Positions 27,801-35,581 of a stretch of 64,000 nt of DNA are shown in pieces. The translations under genes and the position numbers were made by a program. Positions within the stretch are counted from its first letter, which is position 1, and the number at the start of each line of letters is the position of its first letter. The stretch comes from CAZKVU01 sp964556475. GTDB taxonomy: Bacteria > Patescibacteriota > Microgenomatia > UBA1406 > HO2-37-13b. Below the pieces are notes generated by a model. That model was given only the letters and a program-made list of their open reading frames with translations. It was not told where the DNA came from and made no database searches. The stretch is taken from contig CAZKVU010000004.1 in assembly GCA_964556475.1 (NCBI GenBank), positions 6,964-70,963 on the forward strand, read 5' to 3'.

Positions 27801-28049
27801 ATCAACACACTCTTCCTCGGTAAATCGTGGTTCGCCATAAAAAACATCAAGCAATTCGAGTGTAAAGTTTTTCTTTGTGTAGTCTTCAATGGGGAAAAAC
27901 TCATGAAGAATATCTTTAAGCTCGACATTGAGGAATTTGTCCCAGGAATTCTTTTGTATTTCGATGAGGTCTATTTCTTCTAAGTTATCTGTGTTACCAA
28001 CATATAAGCGTTTTGCGGTTTCTTTTGAGCTTGTTTTAACGGTTTTCAT
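24840..28049 (-). CDS. rpoB: RNA polymerase subunit beta
   Basis: RNA polymerase beta subunit (1069 aa), compact for the family. The rifampicin-pocket region (SQLSTIVDQTNPLSEADNLRR, then the RRLTVGGPGG region) is recognisable, with Val where many bacteria have Phe or Met before DQ. The C-terminal clamp (GGKSQMGGQRFGEMEVWALE) is conserved. It heads the rpoB-rpoC-rpsL-rpsG-fusA operon, with a strong promoter and a hairpin leader. rplJ and rplL, which usually precede rpoB, are not here. Confidence 0.98.
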   Translation of the reverse strand: MKTVKTSSKETAKRLYVGNTDNLEEIDLIEIQKNSWDKFLNVELKDILHEFFPIEDYTKKNFTLELLDVFYGEPRFTEEECVDKKLTYQFPVYIKVKLHNKRLGKERTQDVYFFNLPKMTAKGTFVINGIERGVISQIVRAPGVYFTAEVDKTTGATVYNAEVRPYIGAWLDFTISKHNLIEAKINKKRKFHATSLLRALKDANDNQLLGLFKDLDQELVTKFIVPTLEKDGTKTKDDAVLEIYKKLRPGEPLVITTAYDTFNNLFFNNRRYTLADIGRYKMNRKFNMDLSLEKDNFVLNLQDIVNIISYLVNLTSGKGSFDDIDHLANRRLRTVGELVGMYGVRVGMVKTERDIKSRMSMTGTDGDVMPSQVINSKSLVATTNSFFRTSQLSTIVDQTNPLSEADNLRRLTVGGPGGIQKERASFSIRDIASSQYGRICPVRSPEGPNIGVVTYLALYARVNAFGFIETPYKKVTKEKKGNKTVVKVTDQIEYLQADDEEKYHITHSGVNFDDKGYITDDRVAVRYNGDVTEVATDLVDYIDISPRQVFGLAAALIPFLQHDDASRALMGSHMMCQAVPLLKPDSPLVGTGMESTVAATLGRTVKAQEDGTVEYVDADKIILKGKSGKKEYKLDRFVKTNKDVVFDQKPLVSLGQTVKKGEVIIDGPATHNGELAVGQNLVVAYASLDGLGYEDGFVISERLVKDDVLTSSVMEEYVADLVDTKLGPEELTRDIPNVREEILANLDESGLVLVGAEVQAGDILVGKVAPKGEKELSAEERLLRAIFGEKAKDVKDTSLRMPYGKKGVIVDVKIIDTKKEPNELDPGILKRIIVTVAEIRKIKVGDKLAGRHGNKGVISKILPEHDMPYLEDGTPVDIVLSPLSVLSRMNLGQLYETMLGMAAMKKKTKYGLAVFEKMSEEFVQQELEAVGMKADGKVDLYDGRTGQKYEKQVLVGIGYILKLVHMIEDKFHARSTGPYSLVTQQPLGGKSQMGGQRFGEMEVWALESHQMPYALQEMLTVKSDDVHGRRKAFESIIKGTDIPEATVPESFNVLVKELNALGLDVKPVK

Positions 28050-28085
28050 GAGGTAAATCGTATTGACTTATATATAACAAAATAA

Positions 28086-28107
28086 AATAGACCGCCCACA
28101 CGGCCTA
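28086..28107 (-). terminator. Leader hairpin plus T-rich run before rpoB (probable attenuator)
   Basis: On the minus strand ATAGGCCG and CGGTCTAT pair (8 bp with one G-U) around a 6-nt loop. They are followed by TTTATTTTGTTA, about 37 nt before the rpoB ATG. It lies downstream of the promoter, so it would act as an attenuator or a leader regulatory hairpin. Confidence 0.6.
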
Positions 28108-28157
28108 TCTTGTTGTTTTGCCAGAGATTAGGAAAAGTATCTCATCAGCGTGTTGAT

Positions 28158-28186
28158 ACTATACTAAAAACAATATGCTATGTCAA
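28158..28186 (-). promoter_or_regulatory. Strong sigma-70-type promoter for the rpoBC operon
   Basis: Minus strand TTGACA (28186-28181), 17-bp spacer, TATAGT (28163-28158). The -35 is perfect and the -10 has one mismatch. The predicted leader to rpoB is about 100 nt and contains the hairpin. Confidence 0.85.
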
Positions 28187-28213
28187 GGGTATTTTGAGGT
28201 AAGTTAATTTCTA

Positions 28214-28492
28214 TCATTTTTCAGTTCCTTCAGGAAGTATTGATTGAATTTTATTAATTAAGTTTTCAACATCAGTCACAACTGTGTGTTCACCGTTTTT
28301 CTTATGTTTAACATCCTTTTCATGTTCAACAATGATATCCTCGATGTTTTCACACATTTCGAGCGCTTTCTTCACCACATCGCGGCCTTTTTTAGTACCA
28401 AAAAAATACAATCCGGCACTGCCAAGCAATCCGCCCAGTAAAACACCTGATACAAATGGTGAACTATTTTGATTTTTTTCGTTCTGAGGCAT
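28214..28492 (-). CDS. YtxH-like small anchored protein
   Basis: A protein of 92 aa from ATG 28492; an in-frame TTG six nt upstream is less likely. A Gly-rich hydrophobic segment (SGVLLGGLLGSAGLYFFG, about 14-31) followed by GTKKGRDVVKKALE is the pattern of YtxH-type proteins, small membrane-anchored proteins with a helical tail that are often stress-related in Bacillus. The start overlaps the preceding gene by 29 nt, so the two are coupled. Confidence 0.6.
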   Translation of the reverse strand: MPQNEKNQNSSPFVSGVLLGGLLGSAGLYFFGTKKGRDVVKKALEMCENIEDIIVEHEKDVKHKKNGEHTVVTDVENLINKIQSILPEGTEK

Positions 28493-28724
28493 AATCAATA
28501 ATACTCATAAGTCGTTTAATACTACCAACAAAACCAATTATTTCAGTATAAGAACCTGATAAATTAATTCCCACTTTTTCTAATTCAGCTGTAAATGTAT
28601 CGACTCTTTTGAGAATGTGACGAACGTCGCGGAAAATAAAAATGAGTTGAATTCCGAGCACAGTAACAAGAACCGTCATTACAGTAATTGCTGCTACAAT
28701 CAAAATCTGACTTGTGTCAATCAT
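28464..28724 (-). CDS. Small DUF948-like anchored protein
   Basis: A protein of 86 aa. An N-terminal helix at about residues 5-27 (ILIVAAITVMTVLVTVLGIQ) is followed by an amphipathic helical stretch (RDVRHILKRVDTFTAELEKVG) like DUF948/YtxG proteins, which in Firmicutes sit next to YtxH genes just as here. The start is ATG 28724; a longer frame from 28790 runs into the divergent gene's promoter region. Function unknown. Confidence 0.55.
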   Translation of the reverse strand: MIDTSQILIVAAITVMTVLVTVLGIQLIFIFRDVRHILKRVDTFTAELEKVGINLSGSYTEIIGFVGSIKRLMSIIDYASERKKSK

Positions 28725-28779
28725 GTATTGATTGTCGTATAATGAGGGAGAAAAGTCAAGATTGCTCACATTATCCACT

Positions 28780-29631
28780 ATGAATACCAAAATTAAAGTT
28801 GCTGCAACAGGATTAGACGGACTTGTTGGAACCCGTGTAAGAGAATTATTATCTGAGTCATGTGAATTTGTGAGCTTGCCCGAAGATCAGCTTGATATTA
28901 CCGACAGAGATAAAACATTATCAATTATTGGCAGTGCCGATTTCGATGTTTTTTTGCATCTTGCTGCATTTACCAATGTCGATGCGGCTGAGGAAAAAAA
29001 GGATATTGCCTGGAAAGTTAATGTTGAAGGAACACGAAATGTCTATGATGCCGTTGCGCACTTAGGAAAGAAAATAATATATATCTCAACAGGATTTGTT
29101 TTTGATGGTGAAAACCCTCCATATTATGAAGATTCACCTACGCATCCAATTTCTTATTATGGTGAAACAAAACTTGAAGGTGAAAAAATAGTCAAGGATA
29201 AAGGGTTAATCGTCCGCATTGATTACCCGTATGGCAGTCATGTTGAATACAAAAAGGATCTCGTTGAAAGTCTGATTGATATCCTGAAGGAGAAAAAACC
29301 GCTGCAGGGAATTGAAGATCAGATTATGACACCGACATATATAGATGATATTGCACACTCGCTTGCCTATTTGATTCATCATTTTACACCGCAAACATAC
29401 CATATCGTCGGATCCGACAGCCTATCCGGTCTTGAAATTATTCATACAATTGGTAAGGTGTTTGGTCTCGATACATCGTATGTAACTCCAACAACATATG
29501 ATAGCTTTTATCATGGAAAGGCTGCTCGACCACAAAAAAGTATTATGAAATCAAAAAATAACACCTTTTTTAAAATGTCTACATTTGAAAAAGGACTTGA
29601 ACAGCTCAAACTTCGCATGATGTCTGCTTGA
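28780..29631 (+). CDS. RmlD-like NAD(P)-dependent sugar-nucleotide reductase
   Basis: A soluble short-chain dehydrogenase of 283 aa in the RmlD (dTDP-4-dehydrorhamnose reductase) subfamily. The nucleotide motif is a variant, GLDGLVGTRV at about 10-19. TNVDAAE near 70 and the catalytic YYGETKLEGE (Y-x-x-x-K) near 125-134 are RmlD-like. ATG 28780 is chosen over 28732 because homologues begin right before the Rossmann strand. No rmlA, rmlB or rmlC is in the window, so rhamnose synthesis cannot be claimed. First gene of the nucleotide-sugar group. Confidence 0.8.
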   Translation: MNTKIKVAATGLDGLVGTRVRELLSESCEFVSLPEDQLDITDRDKTLSIIGSADFDVFLHLAAFTNVDAAEEKKDIAWKVNVEGTRNVYDAVAHLGKKIIYISTGFVFDGENPPYYEDSPTHPISYYGETKLEGEKIVKDKGLIVRIDYPYGSHVEYKKDLVESLIDILKEKKPLQGIEDQIMTPTYIDDIAHSLAYLIHHFTPQTYHIVGSDSLSGLEIIHTIGKVFGLDTSYVTPTTYDSFYHGKAARPQKSIMKSKNNTFFKMSTFEKGLEQLKLRMMSA

Positions 29632-29633
29632 GA

Positions 29634-29662
29634 TTGTTTTTTTCATGCTCATAAGATATGAT
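29634..29662 (+). promoter_or_regulatory. Near-leaderless promoter for UDP-glucose dehydrogenase
   Basis: TTGTTT (29634-29639), 17-bp spacer, TATGAT (29657-29662), then 8 nt to the ATG at 29671. The predicted leader is 0-2 nt. Confidence 0.6.
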
Positions 29663-29670
29663 AAGACTCT

Positions 29671-30957
29671 ATGACAATTACTTTTATTGGTCACGGTTAT
29701 GTCGGCCTTGTAACGGCCTGCGTATTTGCTGATCTTGGTAATACTGTCTATGTTATTGGACGAAGTAACGATAAACTTGAACGATTGCGTAAAGGGGATC
29801 CAATTATATTTGAGCCAGGTCTAGAACAATTACTTCAAAAAAATTTAAAAGCCGGAAGGCTTACGTTTACCGATGAATATCCTGAGGCTATTTCAAAATC
29901 TGAAATTGTCTTCCTCGCTGTTGGTACACCTCCAACAGAGACAGGCGATGCGGATTTGTCATCGGTTCTCAAAGTTGCAGAAAACATCGGGAAAAATCTA
30001 GGAAAGCATTACACTGTTATATCGTGTAAAAGCACAGTTCCTGTTGGCACAAACACTAAAATAAAAGAGCTTATACAATCTGTTAAACCTGAAGGTTCAC
30101 ACTTTGATGTAGCTTCGTGCCCTGAATTTCTCAGAGAAGGATCTGCTCTGAGTGATACCTTTGAACCAGATCGCGTTGTTATCGGTTCGTACTCACAAAA
30201 AGCTATTGATGCCCTGCTTAAAGTACACAGTCCACTTCCGGGCAAAAGAGTTATTGTCGGGTTGGAATCTGCAGAACTTATTAAATATGCTTCCAATTCA
30301 ATTCTTGCGACAAAAATTTCGTTCGCAAATCTCATCGCCTTTCTTTGTGAAAAAGTTGGAGCCAATGTTGAGGAAGTTCTTGATGGAGTTGGTTTAGATG
30401 ATCGTATCGGGAGAACATTCTTATATCCGGGGATCGGCTATGGAGGAAGCTGTTTTCCGAAAGATGTATTAGCACTCATCAAAACAGGTGAGCTCTATGA
30501 TGTTGATATGTCATTATTACAGGCGGTCGATCATATTAATAAACAAGCTCGTATAAATTTTGTTGATAAAATCATCGAACATGCTCCTGGTAAAAATATT
30601 GGAATTTGGGGACTTTCGTTTAAACCGAATACAGACGACATCCGGTTTGCACCTTCGATATATGCTATTGAGAAACTCCTTGAAGATGGGTATTCAATAA
30701 CAGCCTATGATGCTGAGGCAGAAGATAATACGCGCGCTATCTTTGGGGACAAAGTTACATTTGTCAACCAACCATATGAGGCTGTTGACGGCAAAGATTG
30801 TCTTGTCATTTTTACAGAATGGAACGAATTCAAACAAACAGATCTTAATAAAGTAAAAGAGCTACTTAAAAAACCCTGCATTATCGACGGGCGAAATATT
30901 TATGATCCTGAAACAATGTCAAAACTTGGATTTTCATATATTTCGATCGGACGATAA
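29671..30957 (+). CDS. ugd: UDP-glucose 6-dehydrogenase
   Basis: Oxidises UDP-glucose to UDP-glucuronate with two NAD+ (428 aa). N-terminal Rossmann motif GHGYVGLVTA at 7-16; GTPPTETGDADLSSV at 85-99; CPEFLREGSAL at 150-160; catalytic Cys261 in YPGIGYGGSCFPKD; and the C-terminal LSFKPNTDDIRFAPS. It is followed after 10 nt by a UDP-xylose synthase, which uses its product, so the pair forms a UDP-Glc to UDP-GlcA to UDP-Xyl branch. Confidence 0.93.
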   Translation: MTITFIGHGYVGLVTACVFADLGNTVYVIGRSNDKLERLRKGDPIIFEPGLEQLLQKNLKAGRLTFTDEYPEAISKSEIVFLAVGTPPTETGDADLSSVLKVAENIGKNLGKHYTVISCKSTVPVGTNTKIKELIQSVKPEGSHFDVASCPEFLREGSALSDTFEPDRVVIGSYSQKAIDALLKVHSPLPGKRVIVGLESAELIKYASNSILATKISFANLIAFLCEKVGANVEEVLDGVGLDDRIGRTFLYPGIGYGGSCFPKDVLALIKTGELYDVDMSLLQAVDHINKQARINFVDKIIEHAPGKNIGIWGLSFKPNTDDIRFAPSIYAIEKLLEDGYSITAYDAEAEDNTRAIFGDKVTFVNQPYEAVDGKDCLVIFTEWNEFKQTDLNKVKELLKKPCIIDGRNIYDPETMSKLGFSYISIGR

Positions 30958-30967
30958 GGGCTAACAA

Positions 30968-31939
30968 ATGGACTACAATAAAAGTGGTATGAAAACGGTA
31001 TGTATTACAGGCGGTGCAGGATTTATTGGATCACATTTATGTGAACGCCTTGTAAAAAATGGCTACAACGTAATCTGCATTGATAATCTCATATCCGGTT
31101 CTAAAAAAAATATTCAGCATCTTGAAGGAAGCGAAAATTTCCAATTCGTAGACCATGATGTAACCTTATCACTTCCGGAACTACCACATGTTGATTTTGT
31201 TTTTCATTTTGCTTCACCCGCTTCGCCAAACCATCATAGTAAAATCAGTTATCACAAACTCCCTATGGAAACCATGATGGTGAATACTGTTGGAACACAT
31301 AATATGCTCGAATTAGCTCATAAAAATAATGCGCGATTTATGTTTAGTTCGACATCAGAAGTTTATGGCGATCCGATGATTCACCCGCAAAATGAATCAT
31401 ATAATGGTAACTCGTCAACGACAGGACCTCGCTCAGTGTATGACGAAGCAAAACGATTTGGCGAAACGTTGGTTGCGTATTACAACCGTGATAAAAAACT
31501 CGACACCAGGATAGTGAGAATTTTTAATACCTATGGTCCACGCATGCAGCGTGAAGACAAGCGCATGATCGTCAATTTCATTCTTCAGGCACTATCAAAT
31601 GAGCCAATAACAATATACGGCAACGGCTCTCAAACGCGATCACTTTGCTATATCGATGATCTTATCGATGGAATAACAGCGTATATGTTCGCAGATAACT
31701 TGAATGGTGAAATCATTAATCTTGGTAACCCTGATGAACATACTGTTAGGGAATTCGCAGAAATTATTAAAAAACTCACACATTCAACAAGTAATATTAT
31801 TGATTCAGAGCAATTACCAAAAGACGATCCACTGAAACGCCAACCAGATATTTCTAAGGCACAAAGATTGCTTAAATGGGAACCACGCGTTGATATTGCA
31901 ACTGGAATACAACATACTATTAATTACTTCCGTTCATGA
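30968..31939 (+). CDS. UDP-glucuronate decarboxylase (UDP-xylose synthase)
   Basis: A short-chain dehydrogenase of 323 aa. NAD motif GGAGFIG at 15-21; FASPASP at 81-87; STSEVYGDP at 128-136; catalytic Tyr158 and Lys162 (SVYDEAKR); RIFNTYGPRM; YGNGSQTRSLCYIDD. This order and wording match UXS-type decarboxylases better than 4-epimerases. A second ATG 21 nt inside (MKTVCITGG) is an alternative start. The stop codon overlaps the next gene's ATG once the artefactual gap is removed. Confidence 0.88.
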   Translation: MDYNKSGMKTVCITGGAGFIGSHLCERLVKNGYNVICIDNLISGSKKNIQHLEGSENFQFVDHDVTLSLPELPHVDFVFHFASPASPNHHSKISYHKLPMETMMVNTVGTHNMLELAHKNNARFMFSSTSEVYGDPMIHPQNESYNGNSSTTGPRSVYDEAKRFGETLVAYYNRDKKLDTRIVRIFNTYGPRMQREDKRMIVNFILQALSNEPITIYGNGSQTRSLCYIDDLIDGITAYMFADNLNGEIINLGNPDEHTVREFAEIIKKLTHSTSNIIDSEQLPKDDPLKRQPDISKAQRLLKWEPRVDIATGIQHTINYFRS

Positions 31940-32108
31940 AAAAAGCAACGATCNNNNNNNNNNNNNNNNNNNNNNNNNNNNNNNNNNNNNNNNNNNNNNN
32001 NNNNNNNNNNNNNNNNNNNNNNNNNNNNNNNNNNNNNNNNNNNNNNNNNNNNNCAACTGGAATACAACATACTATTAATTACTTCCGTTCATGAAAAAAG
32101 CAACGATC
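31899..32108. other. Artefactual scaffold gap (55-nt duplicated contig ends around 100 Ns)
   Basis: Bases 31899-31953 equal 32054-32108 and flank exactly 100 Ns (31954-32053). As at 8386-8595, two contigs with a 55-nt overlap were padded. After collapsing, the glycosyltransferase ATG overlaps the UXS stop as ATGA. Confidence 0.95.
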
Positions 32109-33242
32109 ATCATTCCGACATATAATGAAGCAGAGAATATCACCAAACTTATACCAGCAATTTTTGAAATCGTTGAGAAGATAGATACATGGGATACATC
32201 AATCTTAATTGTTGATGATAATTCTCCTGATGGTACTGCCGATGCTGTTAAAAAACTTCAAAAGAAATATTCTAAGTTGCTGCTTATTTCTGGTAAAAAA
32301 GAGGGCCTTGGAAAAGCTTATGTTCGAGGGTTCACCTACGTTTTTGAGCATCTGAAATCCGATATTATTTTTGAAATGGATGCAGATGGTCAACATGAAC
32401 CATCTCTCCTTCCATCTTTTTTTAGAGAGATTGATAATGGTGCCGACTTTGTAATTGGATCTCGATACATTAAAGGTGGCTCTATTCCAAAGGAATGGGA
32501 AATCCATCGAAAATTCTTCTCTTATTTCGGCAATAATCTTGTCTTGCGTTTCGGATTTATGGAATTTTCAGTAACAGACTGGACTTCTGGATATAGAGCA
32601 ATTCGCGTCCCATTTATTAAAAAAACAATTGAGCATTTTAAACATCTTGATGGTTATACTTTTCAGATTGGTATTGTTGATCAAGCCCTGAAGAATAAAC
32701 TCATCATCAAAGAAATTCCGCTTGTTTTCAAAGATCGAAAAGTGGGTGAATCCAAAATACAAACATTTAAATTCGTCGTAGATAATTTGCTGTTTATATT
32801 GACTCATTCTTCTTTTGTAAAATTTTTCATTGTTGGACTATTTGGAGCACTTATTGATTTTGGAGTAGCCGCTCTATTAATTGATAAATTTTCACTTTAC
32901 AAACCCCATGCAAACGCAATCAGTGCAGAAATTGCAATTTTAAGTAATTTTTTTCTTAATAATTTCTGGAGTTTCAGTTATAAAAAAATTGAAATGACTG
33001 TTGGAGCAATTGCGAGAAAGCTCGTTGAATTTAATATTGTTTCATCTGGTTCTATACTCATTCAGTGGGGTGGAATGTTAGTAGCTCTCAAGATACTTGG
33101 GGATCAACAAGACAAAATTATTTTTGTTTCAATTCCGTCATGGATTATCTATAAGATAATTATCATAGCTTTTATTATTATTCCTTATTCATATTTCATG
33201 TATAACCACTTTATCTGGAAAGATGATAAACCTCGAAATTAA
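32091..33242 (+). CDS. Polyprenyl-phosphate sugar synthase (DPM1-like GT2) fused to GtrA
   Basis: A fusion protein of 383 aa. The N-terminal GT2 domain (about 1-240) has IIPTYNEAENI, VDDNSPDGTAD, EMDADGQHEP and GSRYIKGG, the pattern of dolichol/polyprenol-phosphate mannose synthases. The C-terminal GtrA domain (about 245-375) has four helices, as in flippase-like GtrA proteins. It would load a hexose onto polyprenyl phosphate and may help move it across the membrane, feeding the GT-C enzymes nearby. The first copy of its start lies at 31936, before the false gap. Confidence 0.88.
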   Translation: MKKATIIIPTYNEAENITKLIPAIFEIVEKIDTWDTSILIVDDNSPDGTADAVKKLQKKYSKLLLISGKKEGLGKAYVRGFTYVFEHLKSDIIFEMDADGQHEPSLLPSFFREIDNGADFVIGSRYIKGGSIPKEWEIHRKFFSYFGNNLVLRFGFMEFSVTDWTSGYRAIRVPFIKKTIEHFKHLDGYTFQIGIVDQALKNKLIIKEIPLVFKDRKVGESKIQTFKFVVDNLLFILTHSSFVKFFIVGLFGALIDFGVAALLIDKFSLYKPHANAISAEIAILSNFFLNNFWSFSYKKIEMTVGAIARKLVEFNIVSSGSILIQWGGMLVALKILGDQQDKIIFVSIPSWIIYKIIIIAFIIIPYSYFMYNHFIWKDDKPRN

Positions 33243-33243
33243 C

Positions 33244-33272
33244 TTGATTTCACTTCGGAAAGGCCGTATGAT
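33244..33272 (+). promoter_or_regulatory. Leaderless promoter for the CPBP protease gene
   Basis: TTGATT (33244-33249), 17-bp spacer, TATGAT (33267-33272), 7 nt to the ATG at 33280. Confidence 0.65.
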
Positions 33273-33279
33273 GTAAGTA

Positions 33280-33936
33280 ATGACAAAAACCGTATCACGA
33301 TCACAGAGCGTTCTGAATACCTATGGCATCATTCTTATTATCTGGAGTTTATATCGCTTTAATATCGTCAACAGTCCTGAATGGTTTGACGAATTTATTG
33401 CAAAGCCACTTGTTTTTATTTTGCCCGTATTCCTTTACATACGTCGCGTTGAAAAAAAGCCCTTCTTCGAACAATTATGGTTTAAGTCAAAAAGAATATC
33501 TCCTGATTTAATTACCGGATTATCGTTGGGTGCTATCTTCGTTATATCTGCGCTGTTTGCAAGCTACATCAGGTTTGGAAACCTTAGTATTATAAATAGA
33601 CTTTCAACACCAGACTTCCTCCTTGCAGTTATTGTTACGTTTGCAACAGCTATCGCAGAGGAAATATTTGCTCGCGGATTTGTACTCAAGAGATTATATG
33701 AAGAATGGGGAAACGCTTATAGTGCAGCCTTTTGCTCAAGCCTTCTTTTTCTGATTATTCATATTCCCATTCTCATTACCAATTTGAAGCTCTCTGGAAA
33801 TTTACTCCTGATTTTCTTTGCTACTGACTTTATTTTAAGCTTAGTCAATTCATTCGTCTTTTTAGAAAGGAAAAGTCTTATCGCACCTATCCTCATTCAT
33901 GCTTTATACAATATAGCGATTCTCTTTTATTTGTAG
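33280..33936 (+). CDS. CPBP-family intramembrane metalloprotease
   Basis: A polytopic protein of 218 aa (about six or seven helices) of the CPBP (CAAX protease and bacteriocin-processing, also called Abi) family. Motif 1 EEIFARGF lies near residue 127, motif 2 has His in FLIIHIPI near 162, and a final HALYNI follows. These supply the glutamates and histidines of the family's active site. The substrate is unknown; relatives process prenylated or secreted peptides. It has its own promoter inside the glycan locus. Confidence 0.8.
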   Translation: MTKTVSRSQSVLNTYGIILIIWSLYRFNIVNSPEWFDEFIAKPLVFILPVFLYIRRVEKKPFFEQLWFKSKRISPDLITGLSLGAIFVISALFASYIRFGNLSIINRLSTPDFLLAVIVTFATAIAEEIFARGFVLKRLYEEWGNAYSAAFCSSLLFLIIHIPILITNLKLSGNLLLIFFATDFILSLVNSFVFLERKSLIAPILIHALYNIAILFYL

Positions 33937-33949
33937 TAACTGCGAAGAT

Positions 33950-35581
33950 CTAGTTATCGACAATCCAAAACATTTCTTCATCTCTGAACTTAACATGCGT
34001 GACCTTGGAGGGATCAACGCTTGAATCGAAATCGTCAGGATATCCGATATAGGTTACATCTTTCTTATCAAATGGACTCGACATATAAAACTTGTATTTA
34101 TCAAAAGCTCTTATTTGTGTAAAACCATATTTGTCAGGATCGGTCAGCTGCAGTGATTTTTGGAAAATTCGAGGATCAATCTGATTATAAAACAGCAGAT
34201 AGATATATGGCTGACCGTGTTTAAGGGTAATATAGAATTCTTTTGTGTCATCATAGTTATCTTTTACATATTGTGCTGTTTCTTTATAACCGCATTGCCA
34301 TGATCGAGCAGTCAATGCTCTCTTAAAGTAATGAAACAAATACATATCCCAGCTCTGAGCAAGGAAAAACATATACCCAGCAAAAATACATACCGCAACT
34401 AACCGTTTGTACCGCAAAAGGCCAGAAATAAATGAATAAAATCCATAAGACGATATAAAAATTATCGGAAAGATCATGAAATATGTTCTAATCAATGATC
34501 TATCTTGCCAGGTCAAGGCATTTGCAAGGGGAGACATAAGCAAAATAAGAGAAAGCAGATAGCGATACTGATGTTTATTTTTGAACATAAAATATATTCC
34601 AATAAACACAAATAAATATTCTACTGGTGTTATTAATCCAATCCCTTCCATGCCAAAACGCGGATTTTTATCTCCACTGATAACCATGAATTCGGGAGTA
34701 ATCTGCTCGAAATATCGATCAGTCACATCTACAATTCCTGAAGTGACGTAATTATGAAGAATAAAATTGCCATCCTCGCGGAGTTTTTCATCCAGAATGA
34801 GTTTGAAACCATTGTCCTGAAACAAAAATAGTTTTCCTACACGAGGGGCTCCATATAATGCATCAATTCCGATTGAACCTACTAATAATACGAGTGTTAT
34901 TGTAATAAACTGAATAGCTATTCCTGAATGCTGCTTTATCTTTTTGCCAACCCGTTGGGCTACTATGGCAATATGATAAAGCAAAAATACAACTACAAAA
35001 AACCGCCCAAGGTGATATGAATGAGACGCCAATATTAAACAAATATCTGCAGCGAGCAAAGATCCTGGTTTAAAGGTTTCCTTATATTTAATTGTGAAAT
35101 AAAGTGCCCACAATAAGAAAAATGCCAACAATACTCCTTCATGTGCGTGCCGGGAAATGATAAAAATCCAAGGAGCCAAACTTGTAAGATAAGCAGATAA
35201 TAAAGCAACACGTTTCTTTTTAAAAAGAGCTAAGGCAATGATATATACAGTTGGAACAAGCAATATACCAAGCACTTTATTAAGAAGTCGAGTTGAAAAA
35301 TCATTTAATCCAAAAACCTGAACAAACGGTATTGATAGATATGTATATAGTGGGAGTTTGTAATCATTGAATGATTGAAATCTCAAAGGCATAAATCTGC
35401 CAAATTCGTCTCGACCGGTTTTAAGAATCGAAAAAGCATTATATCCAAATGCAACTTCGTCGCTATTTAGACATGCCGGGACCTGAGTGCTTTTATAAAA
35501 ATGTAGAAATGCTGATATGGACATTGCTACAAGGAGTAGAAGAATGACTTTTTTATTTTCAACAAAAAGATTTCTGATCAT
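33950..35581 (-). CDS. GT-C (ArnT/PMT-like) membrane glycosyltransferase
   Basis: A membrane protein of 543 aa with about 11-12 helices. The first outer loop has CLNSDEVAFGYNAFSI near residues 37-52 and a K-L-P motif (YKLPLYTY) near 88, as in PMT/ArnT-type enzymes that take sugar from polyprenyl phosphate. The C-terminal part (from about 420) is a soluble outer domain. Acceptor and sugar are unknown. Its start overlaps the next gene upstream by 4 nt (ATGA), so it ends a minus-strand run that starts at 38328. Confidence 0.8.
   Translation of the reverse strand: MIRNLFVENKKVILLLLVAMSISAFLHFYKSTQVPACLNSDEVAFGYNAFSILKTGRDEFGRFMPLRFQSFNDYKLPLYTYLSIPFVQVFGLNDFSTRLLNKVLGILLVPTVYIIALALFKKKRVALLSAYLTSLAPWIFIISRHAHEGVLLAFFLLWALYFTIKYKETFKPGSLLAADICLILASHSYHLGRFFVVVFLLYHIAIVAQRVGKKIKQHSGIAIQFITITLVLLVGSIGIDALYGAPRVGKLFLFQDNGFKLILDEKLREDGNFILHNYVTSGIVDVTDRYFEQITPEFMVISGDKNPRFGMEGIGLITPVEYLFVFIGIYFMFKNKHQYRYLLSLILLMSPLANALTWQDRSLIRTYFMIFPIIFISSYGFYSFISGLLRYKRLVAVCIFAGYMFFLAQSWDMYLFHYFKRALTARSWQCGYKETAQYVKDNYDDTKEFYITLKHGQPYIYLLFYNQIDPRIFQKSLQLTDPDKYGFTQIRAFDKYKFYMSSPFDKKDVTYIGYPDDFDSSVDPSKVTHVKFRDEEMFWIVDN

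Noticed and set aside
28780..29631. A complete dTDP-rhamnose pathway
   Set aside because: Only an RmlD-like reductase is present; rmlA, rmlB and rmlC are not in the window, so rhamnose synthesis is not claimed.
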